A DNA stretch of 64,000 bases, from positions 3,911,641 through 3,975,640 of the forward strand of contig NW_020653391.1 in assembly GCF_003589595.1 (NCBI RefSeq), in the 5' to 3' direction. The position numbers and the translations under genes are program-made. The notes under the pieces are model-generated. The model worked only from the letters and a program-made list of their open reading frames with translations, was not told the DNA's origin and did not search any database. Positions within the stretch are counted from its first letter, which is position 1. The number at the start of each line of letters is the position of its first letter. Shown in pieces: positions 53,735-63,839 of this stretch. Origin of the DNA: Hyposmocoma kahamanoa. Lineage: Eukaryota > Arthropoda > Insecta > Lepidoptera > Cosmopterigidae.

Positions 53735-54145
53735 ATGTGACCGACGATGGAACACGTTTGCCTAAAAAATGCCTATTCACACCAGACTTGAATAACCCCA
53801 AATTGTACGTTTCAGGAAACACAGATTCCGGCAGAGTATTCCATTCTTTTGCCGCTCGCATCGGAAAGGAGGAAGCAAAGTGCTTAGTGCGAATTGGTGG
53901 TATATCAACGACATAAGAATGGAGTGCTCCAGACCCTCTAGTCGACCGAAGGAGGAACGGTGAGGGTGGAACTAAATTGAAAAGTTCCTGCGTACACTCT
54001 CCGAAATGTATCCGATAGAAAACCTACAAGCAGGCTACTTTTCTGCGATGGTCAGGATTTTGTAGCTCCGACTCCACAAGAAAATTGTTGTTAATAAGTA
54101 CCTTTGCTTTACGCTCCACCGAGTCCAATGCAGCTAACTGGTAAT
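53735..54145 (-). mobile_element. Jockey/CR1-like LINE, reverse transcriptase C-terminal region
   Basis: Minus frame: YQLAALDSVERKAKVLINNN, HRRKVACL, one stop, FYRIHFGECTQELFNLVPPS, HSYVVDIPPIRTKHFASSFP, AAKEWNTLPESVFPETYNLG, LFKSGVNRHFLGKRVPSS. This is the normal C terminus of the LINE family of which 8,377-8,637 is a plus-strand piece. Dead through the stop codon and 5' truncation. Confidence 0.9.
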
Positions 54146-54496
54146 GGACATTTGCTTATAATGTAACGTTCAAAAGCGAGCATTACAGGCGGTGAGGGAG
54201 GTGAGCCGAGCGTTCGTTGCGCAACACTTGTAACATTCGGTAGCTTCTTTCATCGGGAGTATTCGCCTATAATGTAACAATCTGCTCAGATTGTAATGCT
54301 GCGACTCCACCAGATATACTGAAAATGTTTTCAAGTCTTTACTTACGTTAAGTGCCTGCCAGTGCCTGTGAGTGCCCGCGAGTTGACGGTTATATTATTC
54401 GTTATTTTGAAGTTATGTTAAGTTTAAGTTACCATTAAATTGCACTAACTGTATTTTTTTAACTTATCCTGTATCTTTCTTAAATATATATAATGT

Positions 54497-54535
54497 GCAC
54501 GACTTGTTCGTCCCATCACTTTTCATCATAAAAAA
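54497..54535 (+). repeat. B repeat 3' end only
   Basis: GCACGACTTGTTCGTCCCAT followed by CACTTTTCATCATAAAAAAA. Confidence 0.75.
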
Positions 54536-54539
54536 AAGG

Positions 54540-55040
54540 TCTCGGGAAAAAATCGACACTCGAAAATACCAGGAAAACGACATTTTCGAGACTATTCCAG
54601 TAGTAGGCTTCCATATTTATAAGCTAAACGTTATTATTTTAATGAATTTCTTTAGAAACACAAATTATCAATTATCTAAGCTAATTTTTTAGGTTTGGTA
54701 AAAAGTAATTGAAAAAAGCTTGTTCTTTAAGATGTTAGTAATATAGTCCTGCAAGGATGTTAGCTAGTTAGTTTTACAAATATCCCTGTTTGAAATGATA
54801 ACTCTGTACGGTAACAAGAAAGTACTAGCGTAAATACCAGTCCTATGCAAAACATAGGACCGCGGGCTGGGGTGAGGTTCGTCTGGCAGGATGCTTTCTA
54901 TATATGCATATTAGAATAAAAATTTAAAAGTTTACTTTTAAATAATTTATTATGTTTTGTAAAGGAATCACCACATTTATTAACGCATTAAGCCGATCAA
55001 AAAAAGCTTTAAGTCCATGAACTTAAAAGTAAAAAAGACG
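54540..55040. other. No feature recognised
   Basis: AT-rich; nothing supported. Confidence 0.3.
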
Positions 55041-55049
55041 ATGAGCGTT

Positions 55050-55232
55050 TCGCATCGGTTTGTTTGTTTGCATGCGGCTCGACATAGGTCGGCAACGAAT
55101 CTGCTTCCTGCGAATTTCCGATCGCGTCCGTACGCATGCCGACGACGGTTGTTCCTGGTTTAGAAACTACTGACGCGCACATACATGTCCCGCGCCCGCT
55201 GTTAGTGTGTTTCATGCTTAAGGGTATAAAAA
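55050..55232 (+). promoter_or_regulatory. GC-rich patch ending in a strong TATA box
   Basis: A CpG-containing patch (CGATCGCGTCCGTACGCATG, CCCGCGCCCGCTG) ends 20 nt before AAGGGTATAAAAAGG at 55,221-55,235, a near-ideal animal TATA box. A start would fall near 55,255. No coding exon is evident just downstream. A minus-strand open frame (to 55,275) covers the same patch but is not convincing. Confidence 0.3.
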
Positions 55233-55372
55233 GGATGATTTGGAAGTAAATAAATAACAGGCTTTGTGCTACCAATTATTGTAGAATTACTGTCATGTAG
55301 ATGAGGGCATACAAATGTTTGGAAATGCACGTGGAACAGCGACTGGGTTGACTATCCTGGAAATAAATAAAT

Positions 55373-55612
55373 AATGTGCCAGACCACCATACCAATTGGC
55401 CTGGCTTGGTCTCCAACTAGAAAGTTCCTTATAGGTATGAGAATGAGAACAGCAGAATTCACTCCGAAGCACTTTCTAGAACATCCAGACCAGAACCAGT
55501 TTAGAAAAGATCATTTCCCGATTTAATCCTACCGGGAATGAACCCGGTACCGAGAACGAACCCTTCTCATCCAGTGCCCACACTACAAACTGTTGACCCA
55601 CCGAGGTCATCA
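55373..55612 (-). mobile_element. SINE family H
   Basis: AATGTGCCAGACCACC at left, CCAGACCAGAACCAGTTTAG, ATCCTACCGGGAATGAACCC (eroded B box), head GTTGACCCACCGAGGTCATC. Confidence 0.8.
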
Positions 55613-55619
55613 AATGATG

Positions 55620-56430
55620 AGCGACGATGAGGGCATAGATGATTTTAATGGAAAATGCGAGGTCTAGGATGACAGGATGACAATAAACGGAGTTTACGTG
55701 CCTAGATATTTATACTTTATTTCCTTCGACGCAAAACGGAATCTATTACGCATTAATATTATCTAGGTGTTGTCTGTCTTGTGGTTACACATTGTTAACA
55801 AGGAAAAGCTACAAAGAAATTATGAACCATTGCCTTACAACTTAAGCATTACTCACTCGACCATAAAAATTAACACATACCTTTGGCAAACTATAACACA
55901 TAAAAAAATATGTTAATACAGCCTATCTTCTAAGAAATCTGGCCATTACACACGTCAATTCCCTCCAAATATGGTTTCGGCAAGCGCCGAATGTTACCGA
56001 ATACGTTCGAAGCCGATACCAATATGGCGGCCATGTCGATTGCATCTAATAACCTCAAAATTGAATGCAAAATGACTTATTGAAATGACGCCGATCCGTT
56101 TAACATTCCTACATGCCATAAGCGTGTACGCATTTTCATTTCGTACCATTGTCTTGGTAGATATTAGTATTGATTTCAATAAATAAATTAATCGAGTGCT
56201 CACTCGAATAGAATCGAGTTGGCACGAGCCTCTACGAACATTGAATCGATAAATTGATCGATTGTGCGCCAAAGGGCTGACTGGTTTAGTCACGTGACGT
56301 TAGGGCATTAACTCTTATGTTATTTTCATTGTTAACAAATTAGTTTAACAAAGGAACGATTACAAAAAAATATATTTTTAAATAATATATTTATTGCAAT
56401 ATTATTTGTATATTTTTTGTGAAAGTACTA
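55620..56430. other. Unassigned
   Basis: Contains AATATGGCGGCCATGTCG near 56,021, a palindromic pair of YY1/Pho-like cores. No gene supported. Confidence 0.25.
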
Positions 56431-56444
56431 CAGTAAGTTGTTAT

Positions 56445-56640
56445 TATTACTGATACAAAAATCGAACAAACTCAAACAAAAAATCCTTGGATCCGACACG
56501 ATTTAAACATTTTCGTGATCGCTCTCCCAACCCTTTTTACGGAACGAGACATCAGACCTTACGAATTTATCTATGTGCTTTGCTGCAGATCTTTGTCTTT
56601 TGGTTTTTACGGTTTTTTTGCCGCAGCGTCACTAGAGAGA
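56445..56640 (-). mobile_element. SINE family F, degenerate
   Basis: ATACAAAAATCGAACAAACT, AAATCCTTGGATCCGACACG, ACGAATTTATCTATGTGCTT, TTGCCGCAGCGTCACTAG. Confidence 0.65.
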
Positions 56641-57079
56641 AAACTATGAAACTATTATATGAAATTTATTTTAATTAACCAAGTCTCAATTGCTGAAAAA
56701 ACATATAGAAACATTACCAAGACTAATCTACCGTAACAATCTTACACAAACACCAAACTAGCTCAAAAAACCTCATTACTTAAATTAATGGTACCAGTAA
56801 TGAAACCTCGGACCTTCACATCAGTTAACTGATCCCATAATGACGCCATTATATTAAACAGATTTATTTATAAGAAATCGCAGAATACCTACTTAACACA
56901 CTTTACATATTTCTAGGTACACAAGCAGACAAATCAATAAATTCTTAAGTGCAGAAGCAGTTGTAGGTCAGAACCATTAGCTTTATTCGATTGTTTGTCA
57001 ATTATCAGGCCCATTGTCAGGGGGGGGCAAGGCAAAGGCCCCTAGAATTTAAGAGGCCCCATTATTATTAAAAACGTGT

Positions 57080-57150
57080 CCTTCTCAATACGTCCGAAAC
57101 GTCGAGGTAATTAAAATATGTTTTATACGTGATTAAGTCCCGAATTAAAA
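57080..57150 (+). repeat. Family L repeat
   Basis: CAATACGTCCGAAACGTCGA and GGTAATTAAAATATGTTTTA; see 32,440. Confidence 0.5.
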
Positions 57151-57257
57151 ATCAAATAATGTGTCCTTCTCTGTTGTATGCTTAATGTCATCGGGCGTAA
57201 CTTCAATGACCTTTGCAGGGTATGTGGTAATTAATACGACAATCCGAATTTATTTTT

Positions 57258-57312
57258 AATTTTTACAAGCGCCGTCAAAATTTTTATAAATTTTGACGGC
57301 ACTTGTAAAATC
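57258..57312. repeat. Near-perfect hairpin
   Basis: TTTTACAAGCGCCGTCAAAA faces TTTTGACGGCACTTGTAAAA with a short AT loop. One mismatch in about 22 pairs. Confidence 0.85.
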
Positions 57313-57334
57313 AGCAAGCTCTGTGATCTTTTTT

Positions 57335-57518
57335 TATCATATGAAGCGACAGGACGAACAAGGCGTGCGCCTTGTAGTAAGCGACGCGCGTCTCCATGTC
57401 AGTTGCAATGTAACTCAGAACTTTAAATCGTAAAGATCTGAGGGGTACAGCCAATGCTCTCGTGACGAGCAGATATACCCCATGTGCCTGTCATTTCACC
57501 AGCATCCTTGTCCTCCAA
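57335..57518 (-). mobile_element. B repeat copy, minus, 5' truncated
   Basis: GAAGCGACAGGACGAACAAG, AAAGATCTGAGGGGTACAGC, TGTCATTTCACCAGCATCCT. Confidence 0.8.
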
Positions 57519-57529
57519 AAACTTGTTAT

Positions 57530-58030
57530 ATTGTAAAAATATTATTATCTCAATGGTCATAGTATACAAAACTGCAGTAAACTAGCAAGGCCTTAGTATA
57601 AATCTCCAATAAGTAAATTAAAATATAAGATTCAAATCGTCAGAGTGATTTAAATAATATGCATAATTAAGTGTGTAATAGAAATGGTATGTAAGTGTTT
57701 CAAATTACGTATGAAGTAAGGATCCACGCGGGAAACAAAATAATGGTGCCCTATACTTCAGCCGTATCTGTCTACGCAATATAGACAAGTAATATCATTT
57801 GTCTTACACCTACGATTGTATTTTTAGTAAGCATTCAATTTGATATTGAAAATAGAGATGGTATGCTACAATGGATAAGTAATTTACTATATATTTTTGT
57901 CATAGCTTGCATGTTTTTGTCTCTCTGTATATAATATAAACACACGCAGTTTTAGATAAAAATTTCTTATCAAAGATTAAGGATTATGATCCAGAAACCA
58001 ACTTTAAATTTTGGCAAAGATCCTACACTA
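57530..58030. other. No feature recognised
   Basis: AT-rich; nothing supported. Confidence 0.3.
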
Positions 58031-58037
58031 AGTGCCA

Positions 58038-58094
58038 ATATTAAAACGTCATTATGCCGCTTTTATAATAAGCGGCATAATGACGTTTTAATAT
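58038..58094. repeat. Perfect hairpin, ~25 bp stem
   Basis: TATTAAAACGTCATTATGCC at left, GGCATAATGACGTTTTAATA at right, no mismatch, small AT loop. Confidence 0.9.
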
Positions 58095-58154
58095 AAAAAA
58101 TTTCAATTCAATAACTTTGATCATTTTGGAGAGAGTCACAACCAAAAATCGCAG

Positions 58155-58262
58155 TATATTATAGGTATTATATATTATATATTATATATTATATATAATA
58201 TATAATATTATATTATATATTATATTAAAAATTATATTATATTACATATTATATTATAATAT
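58155..58262. repeat. AT low-complexity tract
   Basis: Reiterated TATATTA units with internal palindromes. Confidence 0.9.
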
Positions 58263-58967
58263 GTAGGTATTTACAAAAAAGGTAGTGTTGTGGCCAAACC
58301 TTTTTTATATATTTTTATTTCGAATTACGATTATTTTTTATACTTTGACATATATTTTATTTTGTGTGCTCTTGAACGTAGATTGTGAAATTATATTATA
58401 TTTATGAAAACCAGAGTTACCCTCTGCCGCTGCCACAGATCATGCCTATTCCCCCCTCTCCAAGTCTTTTTTAGGTAGTTAATATAATCCACCTTTTTTT
58501 AAACACGTTTAATTAGAAGGCGGAGTCAACTTTTAAGAAATATCGACTTCCATTAAAAACAACTCGATTCTATAATCTATTAACCTATCGATTAACGTGT
58601 AACAATTTGTCGTCGTCGAGAGATCGCCTACTTAATGTATTCAGGCCTACGCGGCTAGATTAAGAGGAACTGTCAGTTTTAATTATTGCTTTTGCAGTTT
58701 AAATCTTATTGTTATTAAAATTCAACTGTACATACTTTAGTTGGGAATTTGACAACTTTATCTTCACTTAGCTGTTGCAGAAAGGGAATAAGAAATAAAT
58801 TTACTGACTGTAAGGTTGAACCAATCTGGGTAAATGAATAACTCTGGTTATTTCTACTGCAAGCAATATTACGGTGTTCCAGATGGAAGGGTTAATAAAA
58901 ATATTAATAATGTGCCATACAACCACTCCGATTGCTTGTACTTTTTTTAGAAGCAATAGTGTTGTGC

Positions 58968-59215
58968 AAGAGTTCGTCCAGGGAAGTGTTTCCACCTTAC
59001 CTATTTCTGCCGTCAAGTAGTAATGCGAGCATTACTGCATTCCGGTCGTGAAGGGTAACGATGAAATTACCGGCACATGGGACTTGTCAACTTATGTTTC
59101 AATGCTCCTCCGATCTTTGCTATTTATAAGCTCTGAGTGGCACTGCAACTGTCATGAACAGACGTGTCGTTTACCACCAGACTCACGGCTTTATCGTACC
59201 TTTACTTAAAACCAT
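58968..59215 (+). mobile_element. B repeat copy, plus
   Basis: GTGCAAGAGTTCGTCCAGGG, AGTAATGCGAGCATTACTGC, GGCACTGCAACTGTCATGAA. Confidence 0.85.
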
Positions 59216-59227
59216 AAAATATATACA

Positions 59228-59395
59228 TATAGGAAATGAAATTATTTTTCCGGATTTAAATTCTTCCTTCCTATCCTTTCGGGCCCTTGACAGGTCCCAT
59301 GGTTACGGTTGACTGGTCAGTCCGTCAGTCAGTAAGTCCGGAAAAATAGTTGCAGTTCCTATGTGTAACAATCGCTAAAACCTATGAATTCGAAA
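59228..59395. mobile_element. D-family palindromic element, eroded
   Basis: AGGAAATGAAATTATTTTTC, GGGCCCTTGACAGGTCCCAT, and at right AGTCCGGAAAAATAGTTGCA, TATGTGTAACAATCGCTAAA. Confidence 0.65.
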
Positions 59396-59399
59396 TTTA

Positions 59400-61030
59400 T
59401 ATATAATCAAACATCAGACACAACTTCAGAACTACGCAGAAGCTGTATGTTTTTGTTTCACTATAATTTTAAAGCTCGTGAATAGCAAATTTTGAATGTC
59501 AACCTCAAACACTGTAGAAGTGTATACATTGCCCAATGAATACGTGACTTTGTGAAGACGACATTCCTTGCATTAATACAAATATCACCACAAACAATTT
59601 TAAAACAATCTGTTTTTACCGATAGTTTTCTTTGGCTGAATCATCTTTTACGGGAACACCCATACTAAAAATGAGATTTAATAAATATGATGAACGAGTT
59701 TTACGAGTTATTTGGCAACTAGAAGTCAATAGCGTGTTTGATTATCGATGCATCGTCTTAGAACTTGTTAGCCATGAAAACAAATTAATAGACCTGTATT
59801 TCTTTCGTGTATTGGCCTAGCAAAGTGTACAATTAGAAAAGTAAAGAGCTAGCACTGAATTGCATAAAACTGGCACCCAATGACAGTGTACTCAAGATGC
59901 TGCTGCTGGCAGTGTTCATATACTACATATGTACATATACTAAGGCAAGGTCTATCTGCCAGCATTTCTGGGTTTGCCCATATGATCTTTTAATTTTCTG
60001 AATATGATTTAGTGAAACGAAAGGGCAATGGGAATACATCTTTTCCTAAATGTAGGAGGTACTGTATAGGCGTCAACAATAAATAATATATATATTTTTC
60101 ATTCGCATCTCAATAATCGCGAACTACAAAGGCTATTTCGTAAATTATTTAATTAACGTCAAACAGGCTAGGATCTCTCAACTCTGGTTTCTGCAATGCG
60201 GCGTGCGTAGGCATAGGTATAGAACGAACCAGACGTCTTGATACTTGCTGTCAAATTGTTCATTTGTCTGACATGACAGTGACGACAGGGTGTTTTACAT
60301 TGAGAAATTGCTTACTGGCTGTCATTAAATGGAATTCTGATTTAGAAATGTTACACAATCCAAAGAAGTCGATTTGAACTTTTTGTAAGTATACAAAGTA
60401 GAAAACACTGAGGTCATAAAAAGTACTGCACTGGAAAAACTCTATATATGATATTATTATAAATAAATATGTAAATGATTGTCAATCTCTATTCAAACTC
60501 TAAAGTTTCTGCCTCAAATTTCTCAGGAGAGTTTGGCTCACGAATAAATTCGATCAATTTGACGATCTAAAGTGTAATTTGGTTTAACTATGAAATACAA
60601 ATATTTTGAACATCTAATAAGGTACGAGAGGCGACTGGAAAGTAATTTACCTATATAGATATGAAATAAAAGATGATCATGGTTACTTTTTTCAATATCA
60701 TAAAAGTACATAAGGAATATACGTAAGAAATGTACTAGTAAGGGAATTAAAAGTCAGTAAGGATCTATCAAGAAAAAAGTTGTAGCTGATTTTGCCTTTT
60801 TCCGCCATTTTGTTTGTGCAAAGCGAAACGTAATAAACAAAAGTGTGTCCCTTGTTTTGAAAAAATAATAAACAACGAATAAGTCAGGATGGCGGCCAGT
60901 ATTATTTTTAAATTGGAAATAGTCCTATGAGATTACTTTTCCTTTTTTAATTTTTTACCTCGTAATATTTCGCCTGCTACAAATGTAATTTAGACAAGGA
61001 GACGCTGTTAGAAGTCTCCTAAATTTGTCC
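59400..61030. other. Unassigned DNA
   Basis: A plus frame at 59,632-59,820 (MRFNKYDERVLRVIWQLEVN) follows an acceptor-like TTTTTACCGATAG but has no recognised match. YY1-like strings at 60,800 and 60,892. No gene called. Confidence 0.25.
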
Positions 61031-61173
61031 CTTGCAGGAATCCGGGACATTGACTGAACCTTGGCGCCATTGCCAAACCCGAGGTCGAAAGACCGCGTTG
61101 GCAACGAATCGACCGAATGCAACAAATGTGGTAATGAAATATGACCGCATCAAGCCGATCAAGCCGCGTTGAG

Positions 61174-61318
61174 TACAGTGACTCCCTTAAGTGTCAAGCT
61201 TGGCTCGGTACCAATACATAATTTTTGAAATGATGAATTTATTTCTGATTACCACTTTACTCACGTTCTGCGCTGTCTACATTATCATGAGAGATCCTAA
61301 TCGTAAAGAAGAGCTACC
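61174..61318 (+). CDS. Candidate 5' exon of a membrane-anchored protein (P450-like anchor)
   Basis: GC-richer sequence with TTGGCGCCATTGCCAAAC leads to TACAGTGAC, a possible initiator near 61,175. ATGATG at 61,230 opens MMNLFLITTLLTFCAVYIIM then RDPNRKEELPG. This is a hydrophobic anchor followed by charged residues and PG, the layout at the N terminus of microsomal cytochrome P450s, where the anchor precedes the proline-rich PGP hinge. The frame meets a donor CCTG|GTAAAA at 61,319, and what follows no longer looks like protein. Coding would span 61,230-61,318. No second exon is visible before the right edge. Other single-pass membrane proteins fit equally; the P450 link is an inference from layout alone. 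Confidence 0.3.
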
Positions 61319-61794
61319 TGGTAAAATACTTTTTTACCTTACTAGTTCGGAAAGGCTTTCTTTCTCAATAGAAATCTGCGTGCAAAAGCGTTTTTTACAC
61401 GCTAGCGTGGAAAAGGTTTTTGGAATTCGAAATTGACGATTGACAGTGGTGCACGTAACTTTTTCTTTCGATGAAAAAAAAGATAATGACACGTTCAATA
61501 CGCGATGTGTCGTACATTACCTATCGTAATATAAATCCGTTGGTGTATTTTATTCTTATTATTGTTGACATTAAATTAACAATGACAACTAATTGTGTTT
61601 ATTAAATTAGTTTAATTCGACGAAGAACTAAAAGAATTTCAATAATGACTAATCACACAAAATAAAAAGTACAAGCAAGAATAAAAATTGATGAGGTGAA
61701 AATTCAGAACGCATCCGAAGACAATATATAATATATTTTTTTTAATAAAAAAAGTAATGTTCAACTGTTTTTCTTTCCTTTTCTAATTTTCCTT

Positions 61795-61975
61795 GCTAAA
61801 GCGAGTGAGGTGAAAAGTTGTGTGGTTAGCTCGGCAGCAAAATTGTTTTCCGTCTCGTGGCATGAAACCCTCCACTTGCTTCGCTCGTGGTTCAATCTAC
61901 CTTCGCTTGCTCAAGTTTCAATACAAGCACTCGCGTTAAACAACAACTTTGCAACCTTGCCTAACAAACAACTAT
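61795..61975 (-). repeat. Repeat with reiterated CGAGCGAAGCGAG-like units
   Basis: On the minus strand, GAGCAAGCGAAGGTAGATTG, ACCACGAGCGAAGCAAGTGG and GGCATGAAA-type blocks recur, a pattern I know from Lepidopteran interspersed repeats. The overlapping plus open frame is a shadow. Confidence 0.45.
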
Positions 61976-61983
61976 TTTTTATA

Positions 61984-62085
61984 ATGTGCCAGATAACAAG
62001 ACACCACCAATTATCTAGTCTCAAACCAGGAAATTCCCTGTGCTATGAGCACCAGAACTTCAGAGTTCCCAGACCAGGGGGTCTA
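61984..62085 (-). mobile_element. SINE family H, part 1
   Basis: AATGTGCCAGATAACAAGAC, CACCAATTATCTAGTC, TATGAGCACCAGAAC. Continues at 62,274 after a MITE. Confidence 0.75.
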
Positions 62086-62273
62086 TTCTCGTTCACAGGC
62101 CAACATCCGGAACAGTTACTGTCAAATGAGTAATACTCGACTAAATTAAAAAACGCATGATGCGAATGAAGCTTCATCTTTGGCATTGTCATTTAATTAT
62201 GTCGAGTATTACTTATTTCACAGTATTTGTTTCGGACGAATGCGGAATGGAGGACGGGGGTAGACCCCCAGAA
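62086..62273. mobile_element. Palindromic MITE I, copy 2, inside SINE H
   Basis: GGGGTCTATTCTCG at left, GGGTAGACCCC at right; inner blocks ACAGTTACTGTCAAATGAGT and CGAATGCGGAATGGAGG. CAG lies on both sides and occurs once in intact SINE H (ACCAGAACCA), so it is a 3 bp target-site duplication. Confidence 0.85.
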
Positions 62274-62380
62274 CCAATTAAAATAACATATCGAGTTCTT
62301 AGGTTCTTAGGTTCAGTCAACTGTGAACATGGGACCTTCTCGTGCAGCATCCACAGAGCAACCTGTTGCGAAAATTTTAC
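62274..62380 (-). mobile_element. SINE family H, part 2
   Basis: AGAACCAATTAAAATAACAT and GGGACCTTCTCGTGCAGCAT, then AGAGCAACCTG. Joins to 61,984-62,085 when the MITE is removed. Confidence 0.7.
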
Positions 62381-62661
62381 TAAAACATCAAAATTCATTA
62401 TTCACCAAGAACAAAAACGGACGCAAACTAGTAGGCTGTAGTATTGTACAAATTATACATTTACATCATAGGTATCTACGTATAAAATAAACTATAGTTA
62501 TATCTAATAGTCGAGTGTCGTGACCCTATTGCTGTTGTGAGTCATCGCGGCGCGTGCGCAGGTTGTGGTTTTAAATTTCAAACTCGAATTTGCATTGAAC
62601 GTTATGGTATGCGATGATTCTGAACGATTTAGTTTTCATTTGGATTGATAGGGAAATTCAT

Positions 62662-62672
62662 TTAAATTATAA
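62662..62672 (+). promoter_or_regulatory. TATA-like box before a small ORF
   Basis: TTAAATTATAAATTC lies about 45 nt before the ATG at 62,714. Confidence 0.2.
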
Positions 62673-62713
62673 ATTCACGAGAATTTTGTGTTGTCCTTGT
62701 AAATGTTAAGGAA

Positions 62714-63004
62714 ATGCTGAAATTTGTACCGTCATCCTCATTTATTTTTATTCAGATCATTATAGCTGTTTCTAAATAATCAATATCATACAAAATATCC
62801 CGATGGGTTTGTGAGATATTTAAGGAGGCAATACAAAAATCGCGTAATATGGGAGACCCAAGTAGAAGATGTAGAGATGTACCATGGTCCCGAAACGTAA
62901 TATCGGCGCTCAATTCTCTTCTTACCACCAACTCTGAATGCGACTTGTTTGCGGATATTGTATGTTTGAATTATTGTAAACAGGGATGCTTGATAGATAC
63001 GTAA
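62714..63004 (+). pseudogene. Small cysteine-rich secreted-peptide-like ORF with one in-frame stop
   Basis: The ATG at 62,714 opens MLKFVPSSSFIFIQIIIAVS then K, a signal-peptide-like stretch, and a TAA at 62,777. The same frame continues without further stops for 74 codons: YKISRWVCEIFKEAIQKSRN, MGDPSRRCRDVPWSRNVISA, LNSLLTTNSECDLFADIVCL, NYCKQGCLIDT, stop at 63,002. The second part has six cysteines, the last four spaced C-x7-C-x3-C-x3-C. AATAAA follows at 63,031, 27 nt after the stop. This looks like a compact secreted peptide gene with one disabling stop, or an exon whose true N terminus is elsewhere. I do not recognise the family. Confidence 0.35.
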
Positions 63005-63030
63005 TCTCATATAATTATTTTTAAGTTATT

Positions 63031-63036
63031 AATAAA
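63031..63036 (+). terminator. Polyadenylation signal
   Basis: AATAAA, 27 nt after the stop of the cysteine-rich frame, followed by a T-rich stretch. A second AATAAATAAA run at 63,070-63,096 belongs to a repeat-like tail. Confidence 0.4.
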
Positions 63037-63099
63037 GTTTCTTTCATTATTGTAATTGGTGTATTCATAATAAATAAAGCAAAAATAAATAAATTAATT

Positions 63100-63150
63100 A
63101 ACATCAGGCGCACGACTTGTCTGTCTCGTTACGTGGTATCATAAAAAAAA
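63100..63150 (+). repeat. B repeat 3' end
   Basis: ATCAGGCGCACGACTTGTCT and ACGTGGTATCATAAAAAAAA. Confidence 0.75.
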
Positions 63151-63181
63151 CAAAAATCAATATTAAGTTTATTTACGATGT

Positions 63182-63383
63182 TTTTTTTATAATATCAAGG
63201 GACAGGACGAACAAGTCACGTGCCTGATGGTAAGCTAGACGTCTGTCCTTAACAGTTGCAGTGCCACTCAGCTCTTTAAATCGCAAAGATCTGAGGCGCA
63301 CTGCCACTGCGTCCGTCAGCCTGGGACATAAGTTGACACATCAAAACTGGAACACAGAAATGCTGACATTACTGCTTGGCGTT
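63182..63383 (-). mobile_element. B repeat copy, minus, 5' truncated
   Basis: TTTTTATAATATCAAGGGAC, GTAAGCTAGACGTCTGTCC, AAAGATCTGAGGCGCACTGC, ACATTACTGCTTGGCG. Confidence 0.85.
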
Positions 63384-63412
63384 GTTTGTTTTACTACCAT
63401 AATATTCAATTA

Positions 63413-63575
63413 GGAAATGAAACTATTTTTCGAATTTAAATCGCTAACCGTGACCATGGGACCTGTAAAGGGCCAGAAACGTCGGTTTGTTTGAAAAAAC
63501 AAATATACGCGATTCAAATCCGAAAAATAGTTTCATCTCCTATGTGTAACAATCGCGAAAACCTAAAAACTTGAT
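63413..63575. mobile_element. D-family palindromic element
   Basis: AGGAAATGAAACTATTTTTC at left; GAAACGTCGGTTTGTTTGAA, AACAAATATACGCGATTCAA and AAATAGTTTCATCTCCTATG at right. The left arm is shortened. Confidence 0.75.
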
Positions 63576-63589
63576 AATATTCAATTATT

Positions 63590-63830
63590 TTTGTGAAATT
63601 ATTCCACTATAATCCATTTGTTTAAGTACTTTACTAAATGTACAATGACAATCAATCTTTAAATATACATTTATAAAATGATTTTTACTTACCTTCATAT
63701 ACAAATACTTAGCTTCATATGAAATTACATACCTATTTTACACCTATTGATTTGTAAAGTATGTTTCAATAAAAAGATGTATCAAGATTGTTTACATTTA
63801 GTACCTAAAGAAATGGACTATAGTTTCGAA
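63590..63830. other. Unassigned, with a minus-strand splice-donor-like string
   Basis: Read on the minus strand, TATGAAG|GTAAGTAAAA (GT at 63,693) is a near-consensus donor, but no open exon or acceptor is clear before it. Confidence 0.2.
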
Positions 63831-63839
63831 CATAGAGAA

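Noticed and set aside
53722..53916. Plus-strand open frame of 64 codons
   Set aside because: Antisense to the LINE C terminus read on the minus strand (AAKEWNTLPESVFPETYNLG).
55994..56293. Minus-strand open frame of 99 codons
   Set aside because: No splice signals, start context or recognisable protein pattern; length is compatible with chance.
58801..59016. Minus-strand open frame of 71 codons
   Set aside because: Mostly the reverse of a B repeat copy.
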